Assembly (NCBI RefSeq): GCF_000152885.1
Contig: NZ_CH672409.1
Span: 116,437-169,165, forward strand
Reading direction: 5' to 3'
DNA length: 52,729 nt
DNA from: Idiomarina baltica OS145
GTDB lineage: Bacteria; Pseudomonadota; Gammaproteobacteria; Enterobacterales; Alteromonadaceae
The notes below the pieces were generated by a model. It worked only from the letters and a program-made list of their open reading frames with translations, did not search any database and had not been told where the DNA came from. The position numbers and the translations under genes were made by a program. Shown here in pieces: positions 1 to 8,951 of this stretch. The number at the start of each line of letters is the position of its first letter. Position 1 is the first letter of the stretch.

Positions 1-126
1 GTTCGGCATTTCAACGACACAGTATCGCGCGTCGATTTCAAGCAATCGGCAAGCTTGTGCACGAGGAAGCTGTCCACGTAATTCAACAGCAATTTTACAC
101 GTAGTTTCCTTGTCCACTAAAGCCAT
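1..126 (-). CDS. Open frame running off the left edge; separate small gene or frameshifted tail of the coiled-coil protein
   Basis: On the minus strand an ATG at 126 opens a frame that stays open to the window edge (42 codons). It overlaps the last 32 bases of the neighbouring coiled-coil gene in another frame. The translation looks like real protein: hydrophobic and charged residues alternate (CKIAVELRGQ), then a Cys-containing helix (PRAQACRLLEI) and DARYC. No convincing ribosome binding site precedes the ATG. The preceding gene stops just as it enters what looks like the same beta strand (ending GQGNYV), so I think this is more likely the displaced C-terminus of that protein than an independent gene. 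The product is not recognised and the 3' end lies outside the window. Confidence 0.4.
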   Translation of the reverse strand, partial: MALVDKETTCKIAVELRGQLPRAQACRLLEIDARYCVVEMPN

Positions 127-862
127 TACTGACTGTCTTGGAGCCTAGGATCTGAACATTGGGGCTCACTTGCTCAAGGTTTTGACGAGCCTGCTCGGCC
201 TCGCTCAAGCCACTTACGATTTCGTTGAGGTATTGCTTCGAGGCCTTTTGTTTGGCTAATAATTTACCACGCGTCTCGCATTGGCTGAGTGTTTCCTCAC
301 GGTCACACACAATCGACTGACTCACTTCGAGCTCACCCGTTTGGTTGAATTCACGTTCCAAACGCTCTACACGAGCCACCTCGCGCTGATCTTTCAGCGA
401 CTCGATCTCATTGAGCAGTGCGTGACGGCTAACTCGCGCTTCCTCAACTTCTTGCTGTTTGTCATCAACTAATTGAATCTGTGTTGCTATATCTTTCTTG
501 TTTTGCTGATGAGCCATAACGGCTTCTTTATACGCTTGCTGAGCACCCGCAATATCAATTGTCGGATCATCCACCAGCTGTTGATAGCGGTTGTTCATTT
601 CTTGCAACGCAGTTTGTCTTTGTTTCTCGAGCGTTTGATTGCGTTCGCGCAGCGAGGTTAGCTTTTGTTCCAGCTGCTCGGCTTCGTCTTTAAGACGTTG
701 CACCGTTTGCGTATAGTTATCGTATTCATTTTGCAAACTCGTGATCTTGTCGGAGATCTGCTCCACCGTCATTGACTGCTGTTGCTCTTGCAGAGCATAA
801 GCCGGCGAAGCGATTGTCAAAGTCGAGGCCATCACTAAGGCCAGTTGAGCCAGTCGCATCAT
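95..862 (-). CDS. Secreted coiled-coil protein of unknown function, possibly truncated by a frameshift
   Basis: The frame encodes 255 residues. An N-terminal signal peptide (about residues 1-24, ending SPAYA) predicts export. Residues about 30-165 are rich in Q, E, K and L in a heptad-like pattern, so a long coiled coil is likely. A C-terminal part with two cysteines (IVCDREETLSQC) and a helix followed by short beta-like stretches resembles small periplasmic alpha/beta domains, but I cannot name the family. The start ATG-ATG at 862/859 has GGAATGGGA upstream. It lies 193 bases beyond mshQ in the same direction and may share or follow that transcript. The stop at 95-97 falls inside an apparent beta strand, and another frame continues plausibly toward the edge, so a one-base frameshift near position 100 is suspected. 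Confidence 0.75.
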   Translation of the reverse strand: MMRLAQLALVMASTLTIASPAYALQEQQQSMTVEQISDKITSLQNEYDNYTQTVQRLKDEAEQLEQKLTSLRERNQTLEKQRQTALQEMNNRYQQLVDDPTIDIAGAQQAYKEAVMAHQQNKKDIATQIQLVDDKQQEVEEARVSRHALLNEIESLKDQREVARVERLEREFNQTGELEVSQSIVCDREETLSQCETRGKLLAKQKASKQYLNEIVSGLSEAEQARQNLEQVSPNVQILGSKTVSNGFSGQGNYV

Positions 863-972
863 GTTCCCATTCCAAGCTTGAAAGTAATAAAGCGGTAGAG
901 ACGTTAAGCCTTACCAGCGCTCTTTATTCGAATATTTATTGGTAAACGTCGTTAACGTCGCGCATGTGTAAC

Positions 973-1001
973 AACTTTGTCTTATGCTATTTGCTTGTCA
1001 A
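973..1001 (-). promoter_or_regulatory. Weak candidate promoter for the coiled-coil gene
   Basis: A perfect TTGACA (-35, 996-1001 on the minus strand) stands 17 bases before a poor -10 (AAAGTT). The 193-base gap between mshQ and the coiled-coil gene otherwise shows only AT-rich DNA and a small palindrome. The poor -10 keeps confidence low. Confidence 0.22.
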
Positions 1002-1043
1002 CAAAAGCGCAAGGAAGAATCTCGGTAAATTGCCTACAAATGA

Positions 1044-1059
1044 GTAAGTAGCTACTTAC
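1044..1059. repeat. 16-base perfect palindrome overlapping the mshQ stop codon
   Basis: The sequence GTAAGTAGCTACTTAC is a perfect dyad with no spacer, and its right half contains the mshQ stop codon (1056-1058). No T-run follows on the minus strand, so it does not look like an intrinsic terminator. It could be a protein site or a 3'-end stability structure. Confidence 0.5.
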
Positions 1060-4000
1060 AAACCGACCTCTTGCCAATAGATTTGCCGATCACTGCCACT
1101 GTAAATACCAAAAATGCCAAGTGCAGTTGGGTTCTCATCATAAACACCGTCACCCGTCCAGTCGTACTGCAAATGGGGGGGAACCTCTAAGTCAAATTCA
1201 AATTGGAGGTTTTCGTCTGCCGGCAACCAGCGCAAACTTTCGTCATCTCCCCGCTCCACTGACTGAATTCGACCACCGCTCAGCGTTACTGAGTTATCAG
1301 CAGTATCCGCTATAGGACCAAGTTCAAGGTCAACACCCGGTGTTTCTGCACCCTCTTCTACCACATACCTCTCTTCCGAAAACGCATTGTTTGCAACGGT
1401 ATAGCAGTTATTGTTTTCGTCGAGTTGGTACTCGTTGCCATTCCAGAACTCAACGTGTCCCTGAATGAGTAGTGGGTCGCTGATTGCTGATGCGACATTG
1501 TTGAGTACCATACGAGCAAACACCAGCCGCGCCGAATCAAAAGCAGCATAATCCGCATCTACGTAATCATCGTCTGCGGGTGCCGATAAACCGGTGTTCT
1601 CAAGTTGGCTATAATAATGATCCCCTTCCCCATCGTTTATGCGAATCCCAAGGGTATAGTTCTCGTAAGGTCCCTCTTCAGCGTCACTACGTAAAAACGT
1701 TGCTTGAGCATTGTTTAACAACCCGTAGCCCCAGTTGCCAGCCGAATCGTCCCAGTCAATTGGACCCACTAAACTCGACTCTTGAGCGTTTGGCGTAACT
1801 CGCAAATTAAACGATTGGCCATTGACATTAAACGCTGCAAACTCCAAGAACGCTTTTGCCAAATCACTCGCATAATTACGAGTGATATTACCGCTAGCGT
1901 TACGTGCCACGAGTTGGATAGGTAGCAAGCTTTGTGGCTCACCAATGTAATACGACGGTTGCGCTCCACAGGTATTTGCAAAGCCAGTGCCCGCCTCAAG
2001 CGTAAAGTGGTGCGGAATAAATCGACCGACAACAAACGGGGTTTCAAGCAAGTCGCTAGTATCTTGCCACTGAGATAGATACCCGCCGCCATTCTGTTGG
2101 GCTACTTGTGCTGTAATATTAGCATTACCGACTTCAGAGTAGGTAACCTGACCATTAGTAAAGGTACCTAATGCTGAACGCGAAAATTGTACTCCATTTT
2201 CCAACGAGCCGTCGTTATTAGCTACTGGCGGCGCAGCGGTCGCTGTCTCTTGTATAATCAGTCGTTCAGCCACCTGTTCAAGGCCAAAATTCGGGGTAAT
2301 CTGATCTTGCGCATTACGTGCCGTTAACACGACCTTAAACGGATCGCCTGCTTTAGCTAAAATCTCAGTTGAACTCGATAAATCAGTATCTAGCTGGCTC
2401 GATTGCATATTGATATGGTGCGGTTGCCAAACAAAAGTGTTTGAATCGCCGCGCAGCGTAACACCGTTGCTCAAAGTTGCTTTCGCCGAGAGCTTCACCG
2501 CGCCTACATCATCATACCGCATCGCTAAATTCGCTCTACTGTCATTAAATTCAACCGCTACATTTTGATAGTTACCCGCAATTAAGTCGGTTGCATTTGC
2601 AGCCGTAAGCTCGGAGCCCACTTGGCCGCTTACCAAATACTCGCTTTCTGAACGACATTGGTTTGGATCCACACACTCCAACTGCATTTCAACTTGCGTT
2701 AAGTTATTTGTCAGCGCTTGACACTGCAGTGTATTGGTGTTCGTTTCTACAGCGCGAATTGTAACACCTTCAGATTGAATTCCCGCCGTTTGCCGTGGTA
2801 TTTGCGTGCTCTGTAAACCAGCATCATAGAATACAAACCCAGCATTGCTTATTGCGATTTGACAATCGTCTACCACGCCATCCACTAAGCACACTGTCGG
2901 GTTAGCCGGTTGTGGCGAGCTTTGATTGGTTACAGATAGGTTGGCAACGCCCGCCTGAGTAGGGTTCAACTGCGTTAGTAACTGCGAACTCGTCGCCTGC
3001 CAACTCAGCGAAGACGGTGAGAAGTTTCCGTTATCAGTACCAAGCTCAATTGATGCAGGACGATTAAACGTTTCCGAGCAATCGGCATTAGCGCACGCTT
3101 TAACCGCTACTTCGGCACCGTTGCATAAAACTGCATTTTGGTTGAATGCCAGTTGATAATGATGCACGTCCTGCTCGTTTGGAGAGCCAGGAATTGAGCA
3201 AACTGACAAGTCCTTAATCCAATGATAATTCGTCTCGCCTCCAGTACTACCGGTAAAACTTAAATACACCTGTTCGGGCATCTGCGGCTGATCTTGAATA
3301 TTATCGAGCTTCAAAATACTGACAAAATTATTGTTCGCGCCGTTTTCGTCCAGCTTACGTAGTACCTCGATACTTGGATTATCACCCGTTCCATCGATCA
3401 AGACTTTATAGGTATGTCCCGGTTTAGGGTTAAACACAGAATTTGGGTTTTGGTTCGCTGGCGAATCAATTGCGGGTTCAAGTTCATTTGAAGCGTCTAA
3501 GAACTTGTAATTCGTTGAATCAGCCCCACGAACGCCAACCCGGTTAGGAACCAGTCGATCAAACCCGCCAACTCGACCCTCGTTGCTTTGTGAAAAGTTA
3601 CCATATTCATCAAAGCCAATACCAAGCCAACCGGCTTGAAAACCGGGCACACCACCATTACGTTGAGCGTAACCTAGAGAGCCACCATAACTGCCCGCAC
3701 GAGGATTGCCATTACTAATACGACTCGCATCAGACAGTACTAAAGCAATACCATCTGCACCGGTGAAGCCTGGCGACTGCGAGCCCCAAGCGTATAGTTT
3801 AAACTCAATTTCAATGCGATGCCCTTTACCCGGAAATGCCTTCTGTAACGTTACCGCAGTCGCTCGATTATTCTGATTATCAGTCAGTTCTAAATATTGC
3901 TCATTGTGAGCTTCAACTAACTTAGGTGAGTAATTTTCGTCCTTGGAATAACTCAGCCAGTCATTGCCAAACACTTGCCCAGCCATATTCAATGAATAGC

Positions 4001-6629
4001 ATTGATTGCCACTTGCTTGGCAAACACTCCGTTGGTCCATCAAGCGTTTTATATCGTTGCCAGATAAATAGCTATCAAACATTTGGAACTCATCAATAGC
4101 GCCATCAAAAAAGCGGTTACCATCTCCTTCTTTGTCCGCTCCTAACCGAAGCGAGCTATTGTTTGTTGTTGGTTTATCGTTAATCGAGGCGTCGATAATG
4201 AGTTCGTTATCGACGGTTAACGTTTGCTTACCTGATTTAAAACGAGCGACGACGTAATGCCATTCACCATCATCAAACCGTTGCGTGCTGGTTAGGGAAT
4301 GGACACCACTTTGTCCTTGCCACCACCAGTTAATTTTACCAGAAGACGTTACGTGCAACTCGTAATTAGTATCTTTACTCACCAGAGTCATTAACCCGGA
4401 GTCTGGTGTCGTGCTATACCGAGCCCATAGCGCTATCGTATATTCGTTGGTCAAGTCCAGAACCGGATCATCGGGCAGCTCTATATACTGCTTGGCGGAG
4501 CGTTTAAAATATCCATACCCACACGTACCCATGCCGTTTTCGTCGACTGGTAAGGCAGAACTTGCGCTTGCTTGTTGCCATTCAAGTCCCTGTTTTGCTT
4601 GTCCATTGAGTAAATTCTTCGAGCCATCAAGCACGTCTGTATTTGTCGTCCATGGACCGTCATTCATTGACCACTTCAATATCGGCTGAAGAGGCGCTGC
4701 GGTGCCGACAGTACAATAGCCTCCACCTTGAATATCTACACTAGGTTGTTGATAGTTAATCTGTGCGGGTTGACCACAACCTGTCTGGTAGATATCCCCC
4801 GCAGCCGCAAGGGCGCCATTTACGATCGATGTATTCGCCTCGAAACATAATATAAGCAAAGGTTCGCCGGCATTCGCAAGAAAAATATCGCCCGTTGCGT
4901 AGATATAGCCATTAATTCGCACATCGCGTTCAATGGTTAAATCGCCGTTAACGATCAGCATGAAATTATCAGCATCATCGTTCTGGTTTAATCGAGCGCC
5001 TTGTTCTATGGTCAGGGAACCATCAATGTATACCCGAGAAGTTGGCGCAGGTGCCTGGTAGTCTTCGCCTACGTTTGCAAATGAGCCTTGACGTAAATAA
5101 TCGATGGGATCTAGCGTTCTTGGTAACTGCTGTCCGTATGGGGGAACATCGGGACGAATATTTACCAGACTATTATTTCCGGACGTTAGCGCTTGGTCCC
5201 AAATATCTGAACACTGTTTAAGCGTATCTACAGCTCCGCACGGGCGGCTACGATTAAAGAGTTGATTCACTTTTTGACTGGAATACACGCCGGTCGCCAC
5301 TGTGACCTCATCAATTGAGCCGTTGACGCCATGGCCAGCAAATGACTGCCCGCCAATATATAAATTAGCACGGGATGACAGTGGGTTAAGCGATCTATTA
5401 CTCACTCCAGCGGTTGCTTTAAGTACGCCATCAATATAGAGATTAATATCGCTCGACTGCGCATTGTAGGTTGCCGCTATATGATGCCAGTTGCCATCAA
5501 ATACCTGTTGACCAGATACCGAGACGTTGTGAATCCAGCCTAAACTATCGCGAATCTCAAAGTACAACGCGCCATCAGACACCCGTCTATAAACTTCAAA
5601 ACGCCCGTTAGGTCCTTCGGTGGGTCCTTCACCATAAATCAATAGTGTTTGATATCGTTCGGACGATGAGCGTTGTGCTGATGCGTTGATATTAAACCAC
5701 ATGGAAAGACTGACACTTTCAGAAGCTGAAAGCTGCTGGGGTTGTGGAACTCTTACAAAGTCATCGCCCCCGAAACGCCCATAACGACACGTTCCGATAT
5801 TCCCAGCAATCGCCGGCGAAAATGAACTCGTCGTAGGCTGACCGACAGCGGTTCCCGACAAGGAACTCGAAGCACTGTTAAGAACTTCGCCCGGCTTGCC
5901 TGTCCAACTCGATTCATCAAAGTGCCAGTCACCAACAAGTTGATAGCCAACATTGTTTCCGCCTGTGCACGGTCCTTCATTTGCATTGATATTACAGGTT
6001 TCGTCGACATTGAGTGGTTTATTGCCACAAGCATTACTCTGACTACTATCGGTACACTTTGCGTTGACATAAGTACCGTTTATTTGACCATCGTTCCAAA
6101 GATCGCCATCGACATTTATGCTTCCGTTAATGACACCACTGCCATTATTTCTAATGTTTCCCTCAGCATCGACATTACCGTTGATAACGCGGTTGTTAAT
6201 AAGATCCTTGTCAGTATAGAGGTTGCCATCGATTACACCGTCAGAAGTAATACTCCCGTCAGCAAAAATATCCGCTTTGATGGTTGATGAGGCATCTATC
6301 TTTACCGAATTCTGTGTTTGAAAGCGGAGCAACAGAGGAATTGACTGTTTGTTGTTAATAGTTGACTTAATGACGGTAATTCCCTTAATGATAAGCTCTG
6401 CCTTAGAGGTCTTCTTGAACCTTATTTCATCCGAGCCATTCAGCGCGGTAAAAACACTCCCTGGACAAGTAATGCTTACTCCACCTGAATTTGCATTAAC
6501 AGCCGTGCATTGCTCAAAAGGCTTGTTCTTCTTCCCAATATCTTTTGGAAGCTCATACTGTTTGGCGTGTGACACCGCAGAAGCCGCAAACAACGAAAAC
6601 ATCAGCAAACATAAACTCATCCGTCTCAT
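1056..6629 (-). CDS. mshQ: MSHA biogenesis protein MshQ, giant lectin-domain form
   Basis: The product is 1857 residues and is the last gene of the MSHA pilus operon. Visible order: signal peptide (1-23, ending VSHA); bactofilin-like short repeats of the form GxIxGxI/GNxDxxG at about 110-190; a LamG/concanavalin-type domain at about 230-465; a second short repeat block at about 530-590; a second LamG at about 650-870; an L-type-lectin-like domain at about 890-1145; and a long C-terminal MshQ/DUF6701-like region. It is probably exported and displayed with the pilus, perhaps as a tip or adhesive component; that role is inference. I chose the ATG at 6629, which overlaps the mshP stop as ATGA and has GAGG upstream, over a longer frame reaching 6689. 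It is much larger than the Vibrio MshQ as I remember it. Confidence 0.9.
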   Translation of the reverse strand: MRRMSLCLLMFSLFAASAVSHAKQYELPKDIGKKNKPFEQCTAVNANSGGVSITCPGSVFTALNGSDEIRFKKTSKAELIIKGITVIKSTINNKQSIPLLLRFQTQNSVKIDASSTIKADIFADGSITSDGVIDGNLYTDKDLINNRVINGNVDAEGNIRNNGSGVINGSINVDGDLWNDGQINGTYVNAKCTDSSQSNACGNKPLNVDETCNINANEGPCTGGNNVGYQLVGDWHFDESSWTGKPGEVLNSASSSLSGTAVGQPTTSSFSPAIAGNIGTCRYGRFGGDDFVRVPQPQQLSASESVSLSMWFNINASAQRSSSERYQTLLIYGEGPTEGPNGRFEVYRRVSDGALYFEIRDSLGWIHNVSVSGQQVFDGNWHHIAATYNAQSSDINLYIDGVLKATAGVSNRSLNPLSSRANLYIGGQSFAGHGVNGSIDEVTVATGVYSSQKVNQLFNRSRPCGAVDTLKQCSDIWDQALTSGNNSLVNIRPDVPPYGQQLPRTLDPIDYLRQGSFANVGEDYQAPAPTSRVYIDGSLTIEQGARLNQNDDADNFMLIVNGDLTIERDVRINGYIYATGDIFLANAGEPLLILCFEANTSIVNGALAAAGDIYQTGCGQPAQINYQQPSVDIQGGGYCTVGTAAPLQPILKWSMNDGPWTTNTDVLDGSKNLLNGQAKQGLEWQQASASSALPVDENGMGTCGYGYFKRSAKQYIELPDDPVLDLTNEYTIALWARYSTTPDSGLMTLVSKDTNYELHVTSSGKINWWWQGQSGVHSLTSTQRFDDGEWHYVVARFKSGKQTLTVDNELIIDASINDKPTTNNSSLRLGADKEGDGNRFFDGAIDEFQMFDSYLSGNDIKRLMDQRSVCQASGNQCYSLNMAGQVFGNDWLSYSKDENYSPKLVEAHNEQYLELTDNQNNRATAVTLQKAFPGKGHRIEIEFKLYAWGSQSPGFTGADGIALVLSDASRISNGNPRAGSYGGSLGYAQRNGGVPGFQAGWLGIGFDEYGNFSQSNEGRVGGFDRLVPNRVGVRGADSTNYKFLDASNELEPAIDSPANQNPNSVFNPKPGHTYKVLIDGTGDNPSIEVLRKLDENGANNNFVSILKLDNIQDQPQMPEQVYLSFTGSTGGETNYHWIKDLSVCSIPGSPNEQDVHHYQLAFNQNAVLCNGAEVAVKACANADCSETFNRPASIELGTDNGNFSPSSLSWQATSSQLLTQLNPTQAGVANLSVTNQSSPQPANPTVCLVDGVVDDCQIAISNAGFVFYDAGLQSTQIPRQTAGIQSEGVTIRAVETNTNTLQCQALTNNLTQVEMQLECVDPNQCRSESEYLVSGQVGSELTAANATDLIAGNYQNVAVEFNDSRANLAMRYDDVGAVKLSAKATLSNGVTLRGDSNTFVWQPHHINMQSSQLDTDLSSSTEILAKAGDPFKVVLTARNAQDQITPNFGLEQVAERLIIQETATAAPPVANNDGSLENGVQFSRSALGTFTNGQVTYSEVGNANITAQVAQQNGGGYLSQWQDTSDLLETPFVVGRFIPHHFTLEAGTGFANTCGAQPSYYIGEPQSLLPIQLVARNASGNITRNYASDLAKAFLEFAAFNVNGQSFNLRVTPNAQESSLVGPIDWDDSAGNWGYGLLNNAQATFLRSDAEEGPYENYTLGIRINDGEGDHYYSQLENTGLSAPADDDYVDADYAAFDSARLVFARMVLNNVASAISDPLLIQGHVEFWNGNEYQLDENNNCYTVANNAFSEERYVVEEGAETPGVDLELGPIADTADNSVTLSGGRIQSVERGDDESLRWLPADENLQFEFDLEVPPHLQYDWTGDGVYDENPTALGIFGIYSGSDRQIYWQEVGL

Positions 6630-7039
6630 TCTAATGTCCTCGCTTCCATTGCTAACACACGTGTCGTGACTTGTGCTCCGACTGTGCACTCTCCCGTTGC
6701 TATCAACCGATAATGTGTATCAGATTCGTAATTATCACTCATGCATTGAATACTAACTTCGCAGTTCTGCAGGCCCTTGGCATCGCTAAAATCCATAGAC
6801 GTGTCTACGGCAGGGCAAGCTTGCATCTCGCTATCTAACGGGAATAATTGATTCATCCCCTGCTGCAAACCACTTTGCGCTGCGGTGAATGCCCGTGTGC
6901 CATACACCTCAGTTACAACACTTTCGTTACTGGTACGTAAGAGACCCGAAAGCGTTGCCACCAGCAGACTAGTTACCACGATCACGAATATAGCCACTAT
7001 CAACGCACTGCCACGTTGTGATTGATAACTAGGGCGCAT
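6626..7039 (-). CDS. mshP: MSHA minor pilin-like protein MshP
   Basis: A 137-residue protein. A short basic leader ends in QRG, then SALIVAIFVIVVTSLLVATL forms one N-terminal membrane helix as in PilX/MshP-type minor pilins. The Glu found at position 5 of classical pilins is absent, as is usual for this family. Four cysteines in the C-terminal half (QACPAV, QNCEV, IQCMS, GECTV) could form disulfides. The ATG at 7039 overlaps the end of mshO by 11 bases. A longer start at 7078 would place extra residues before the leader and has no ribosome binding site, so I rejected it. The 3' end overlaps mshQ by four bases, suggesting translational coupling. Confidence 0.88.
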   Translation of the reverse strand: MRPSYQSQRGSALIVAIFVIVVTSLLVATLSGLLRTSNESVVTEVYGTRAFTAAQSGLQQGMNQLFPLDSEMQACPAVDTSMDFSDAKGLQNCEVSIQCMSDNYESDTHYRLIATGECTVGAQVTTRVLAMEARTLE

Positions 7040-7853
7040 TGGGAATATGAACCTCTTGACTAAAAAACAACTGTTCATTATCTATACTATTAAATTGCAG
7101 GAACAGATGCACAATATTATTTTGCAACAGGGTGGTTTCATCTACTTGAAAAGCCGGCGCGTTATTAACTAAATTCGCCAAACCATTCCCCATTAGCGTG
7201 CCTGTGACACCCGCAAATCGCCCATTGGCTGGCGTAGGCTGCTGCTGCGACCAGCCATAATTAGCGTAACGATATATGTTTTGTCCCTCAACACAATAGC
7301 TGACGGGCGTACGTCCGATATACAGTCGTTGACGCGGCGAACGCTGACCATAGCGCGCGTTGCTACTCGCCAACGTTAGCTCAGTCACATTGCCAGAACG
7401 AGTTGTTTGTGCATTGACCTGCTCGTATCGATTCGAATTATTGGCGTAAACATGATTAGTACGCGTCGCGTAAATATAGAGTCTGTCAGTCACTTCGATA
7501 ACGGACCAGTTGGCCAATGAAACAAAGGTTAACGTATTGGGTTGGTTATTACGAAACGGTGCGTCGTAATAGGTACCTGCTACGCGTGTCGGGACAAACT
7601 CTAAACACTGTGTTGCGGTATTATTGCCGATATTTGTCGGGGTAACCCGTGCACTATTCGGTACCGAATTTCTCAGTTCTCGTGTTAGACGTTCGATCAC
7701 AAATCGACTTTGATCGAGTACGCGTACTCGCTCGGCTCCACTGACAAACATCTGTGAGCCGAAACCCACAAACTGAAACGAGAAAATGGCGATAATTGCC
7801 AGTAGCAAAATGACAATGACTAACTCAACGAGCGTGAAGCCTCTATTACGCAT
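7029..7853 (-). CDS. mshO: MSHA minor pilin MshO
   Basis: A 274-residue prepilin. The leader MRNRG is followed by FTLVELVIVILLLAIIAIFS, the type IV pilin N-terminal helix with Glu at position 5 of the mature protein, so cleavage and N-methylation by the prepilin peptidase are expected. The large C-terminal globular part (about residues 35-274) corresponds to the pseudopilin class that caps or primes the fibre. The ATG at 7853 shares one base with the mshD stop (TAATG). A TTG two codons upstream is also open but less likely. It sits between mshD and mshP, as in other MSHA loci. Confidence 0.9.
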   Translation of the reverse strand: MRNRGFTLVELVIVILLLAIIAIFSFQFVGFGSQMFVSGAERVRVLDQSRFVIERLTRELRNSVPNSARVTPTNIGNNTATQCLEFVPTRVAGTYYDAPFRNNQPNTLTFVSLANWSVIEVTDRLYIYATRTNHVYANNSNRYEQVNAQTTRSGNVTELTLASSNARYGQRSPRQRLYIGRTPVSYCVEGQNIYRYANYGWSQQQPTPANGRFAGVTGTLMGNGLANLVNNAPAFQVDETTLLQNNIVHLFLQFNSIDNEQLFFSQEVHIPNAP

Positions 7854-8389
7854 TACCAATTGCCTCTGAACGCCGAGAAATCGATATTCTGCCCTTGTGG
7901 CGTAATGACAGTAACTTCGATACGCTTGAGTCTATCTGGTTGCTCGACCGCGACGCGCACCTGCAAACGAAACTGTCGATAATCGTCGGTCAGGTCATTC
8001 GCTAACGTATCAGCGACTTGGTTTCCCGAGAGTTCCAGGCAGTGATAGTCGTCCACATCGTCAAAGTTCTCTCGTGACGCCTCCTCTCGATAACTTGTAT
8101 TACTGCAGTCATTGGGGATCGTCGTGCAACTCGGTCCACCTGTTTCGCCGCAACGAGCCTCGCCAACGGCACTAGACCCGTTTTCATCAAAACGGCGCGA
8201 TAGAATTTCATTAATCAAACTTTGACCCAGCTCGGCGGCGCGCACTTGCTGCCACGGATTAACGCTTTGTTTAAACAGCGGTCCCATGCCCGCCGTTACG
8301 ACCAGCGTGATAATGCCCACGACAACAATGCCGGCGATAATCTCGATAAGCGTGAACCCATGCTGTGGCTTGAGCTCTTTAACAGCCAT
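7853..8389 (-). CDS. mshD: MSHA minor pilin MshD
   Basis: A 178-residue prepilin. The leader ends KPQHG and is followed by FTLIEIIAGIVVVGIITLVV, the conserved pilin helix with Glu5. Several cysteines (ARCGET, PSCTT, NDCSN, YHCLE) mark the globular domain. The ATG at 8389 has AAGG nine bases upstream and overlaps the end of mshC by 11 bases. The frame is open further upstream to 8434, but that would add residues before a normal-length leader. It belongs to the minor-pilin block C-D-O-P that probably forms the initiation/tip complex. Confidence 0.9.
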   Translation of the reverse strand: MAVKELKPQHGFTLIEIIAGIVVVGIITLVVTAGMGPLFKQSVNPWQQVRAAELGQSLINEILSRRFDENGSSAVGEARCGETGGPSCTTIPNDCSNTSYREEASRENFDDVDDYHCLELSGNQVADTLANDLTDDYRQFRLQVRVAVEQPDRLKRIEVTVITPQGQNIDFSAFRGNW

Positions 8390-8882
8390 AGATATAACCT
8401 TCGCGGTTGATACAGACTGACTGACTTGCACCACTGGTTTCGGTGAAGGTGAATCGGCACGGTTGTGCGCCGCTACAGACTAAGCCAGATTCATCACGGG
8501 GGCGACCCAGTGAGTCGAACTCTATTTCTGTCGGTAAAGCGACATTCGTGTTCGCGCTGTTGGTGACCGTAAACGTTTTTCCTTGAAAATCTGCGATTTG
8601 ACGTACGTCGTCGGGATCTAGGCTGAATGTCGAGGTGACAACGCCACAGTTTGTAGAAGTCGCTTGTCCAAGAGAGTTGGGTTGCAAAACAACCGCGGTA
8701 CAGACCAATGAGGTATTCTGCATTGCTTTGAGCTGGCTATTACGCAGAATAGACAAGGTTCGCTCGCGTAATACTAAGCTTTCGGTGCCGCCCGAGCCAA
8801 TGAATAACGGTGAGGCGCCAACCGCAAGGATACCCACCACTACTAAAACAATAATGAGTTCTACTAGGGTGAAGCCTTTCAT
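8379..8882 (-). CDS. mshC: MSHA minor pilin MshC
   Basis: A 167-residue prepilin with a very short leader (MKG) followed by FTLVELIIVLVVVGILAVGA. Cysteine pairs in the middle (LVCTA, TNCGV) and C-terminus (VCSGAQPCRF, SVCINR, YGC at the end) suggest disulfide loops. I chose the ATG at 8882, preceded by TAAGG. The frame opens at 8936 but a start there would leave an implausible 19-residue leader with no binding site. It lies directly after the major pilin gene, with a 69-base gap that may let mshA messages end or be processed separately. Confidence 0.88.
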   Translation of the reverse strand: MKGFTLVELIIVLVVVGILAVGASPLFIGSGGTESLVLRERTLSILRNSQLKAMQNTSLVCTAVVLQPNSLGQATSTNCGVVTSTFSLDPDDVRQIADFQGKTFTVTNSANTNVALPTEIEFDSLGRPRDESGLVCSGAQPCRFTFTETSGASQSVCINREGYIYGC

Positions 8883-8951
8883 AGGAGAGACCTTAAATAT
8901 TCGGCCCGCCGAGACGGCGAGCCGAGATTCGACCATTAAAAGATGGTTGGA

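Noticed and set aside
1769-2092. Long antisense or alternative-frame open frames inside mshQ, such as 107 codons here.
   Set aside because: They lie within a clear long gene in another frame, have no binding site and no protein-like composition.
8883-8936. Longer N-terminus for mshC starting at 8936.
   Set aside because: It would add 18 residues before a normal prepilin leader and has no ribosome binding site.
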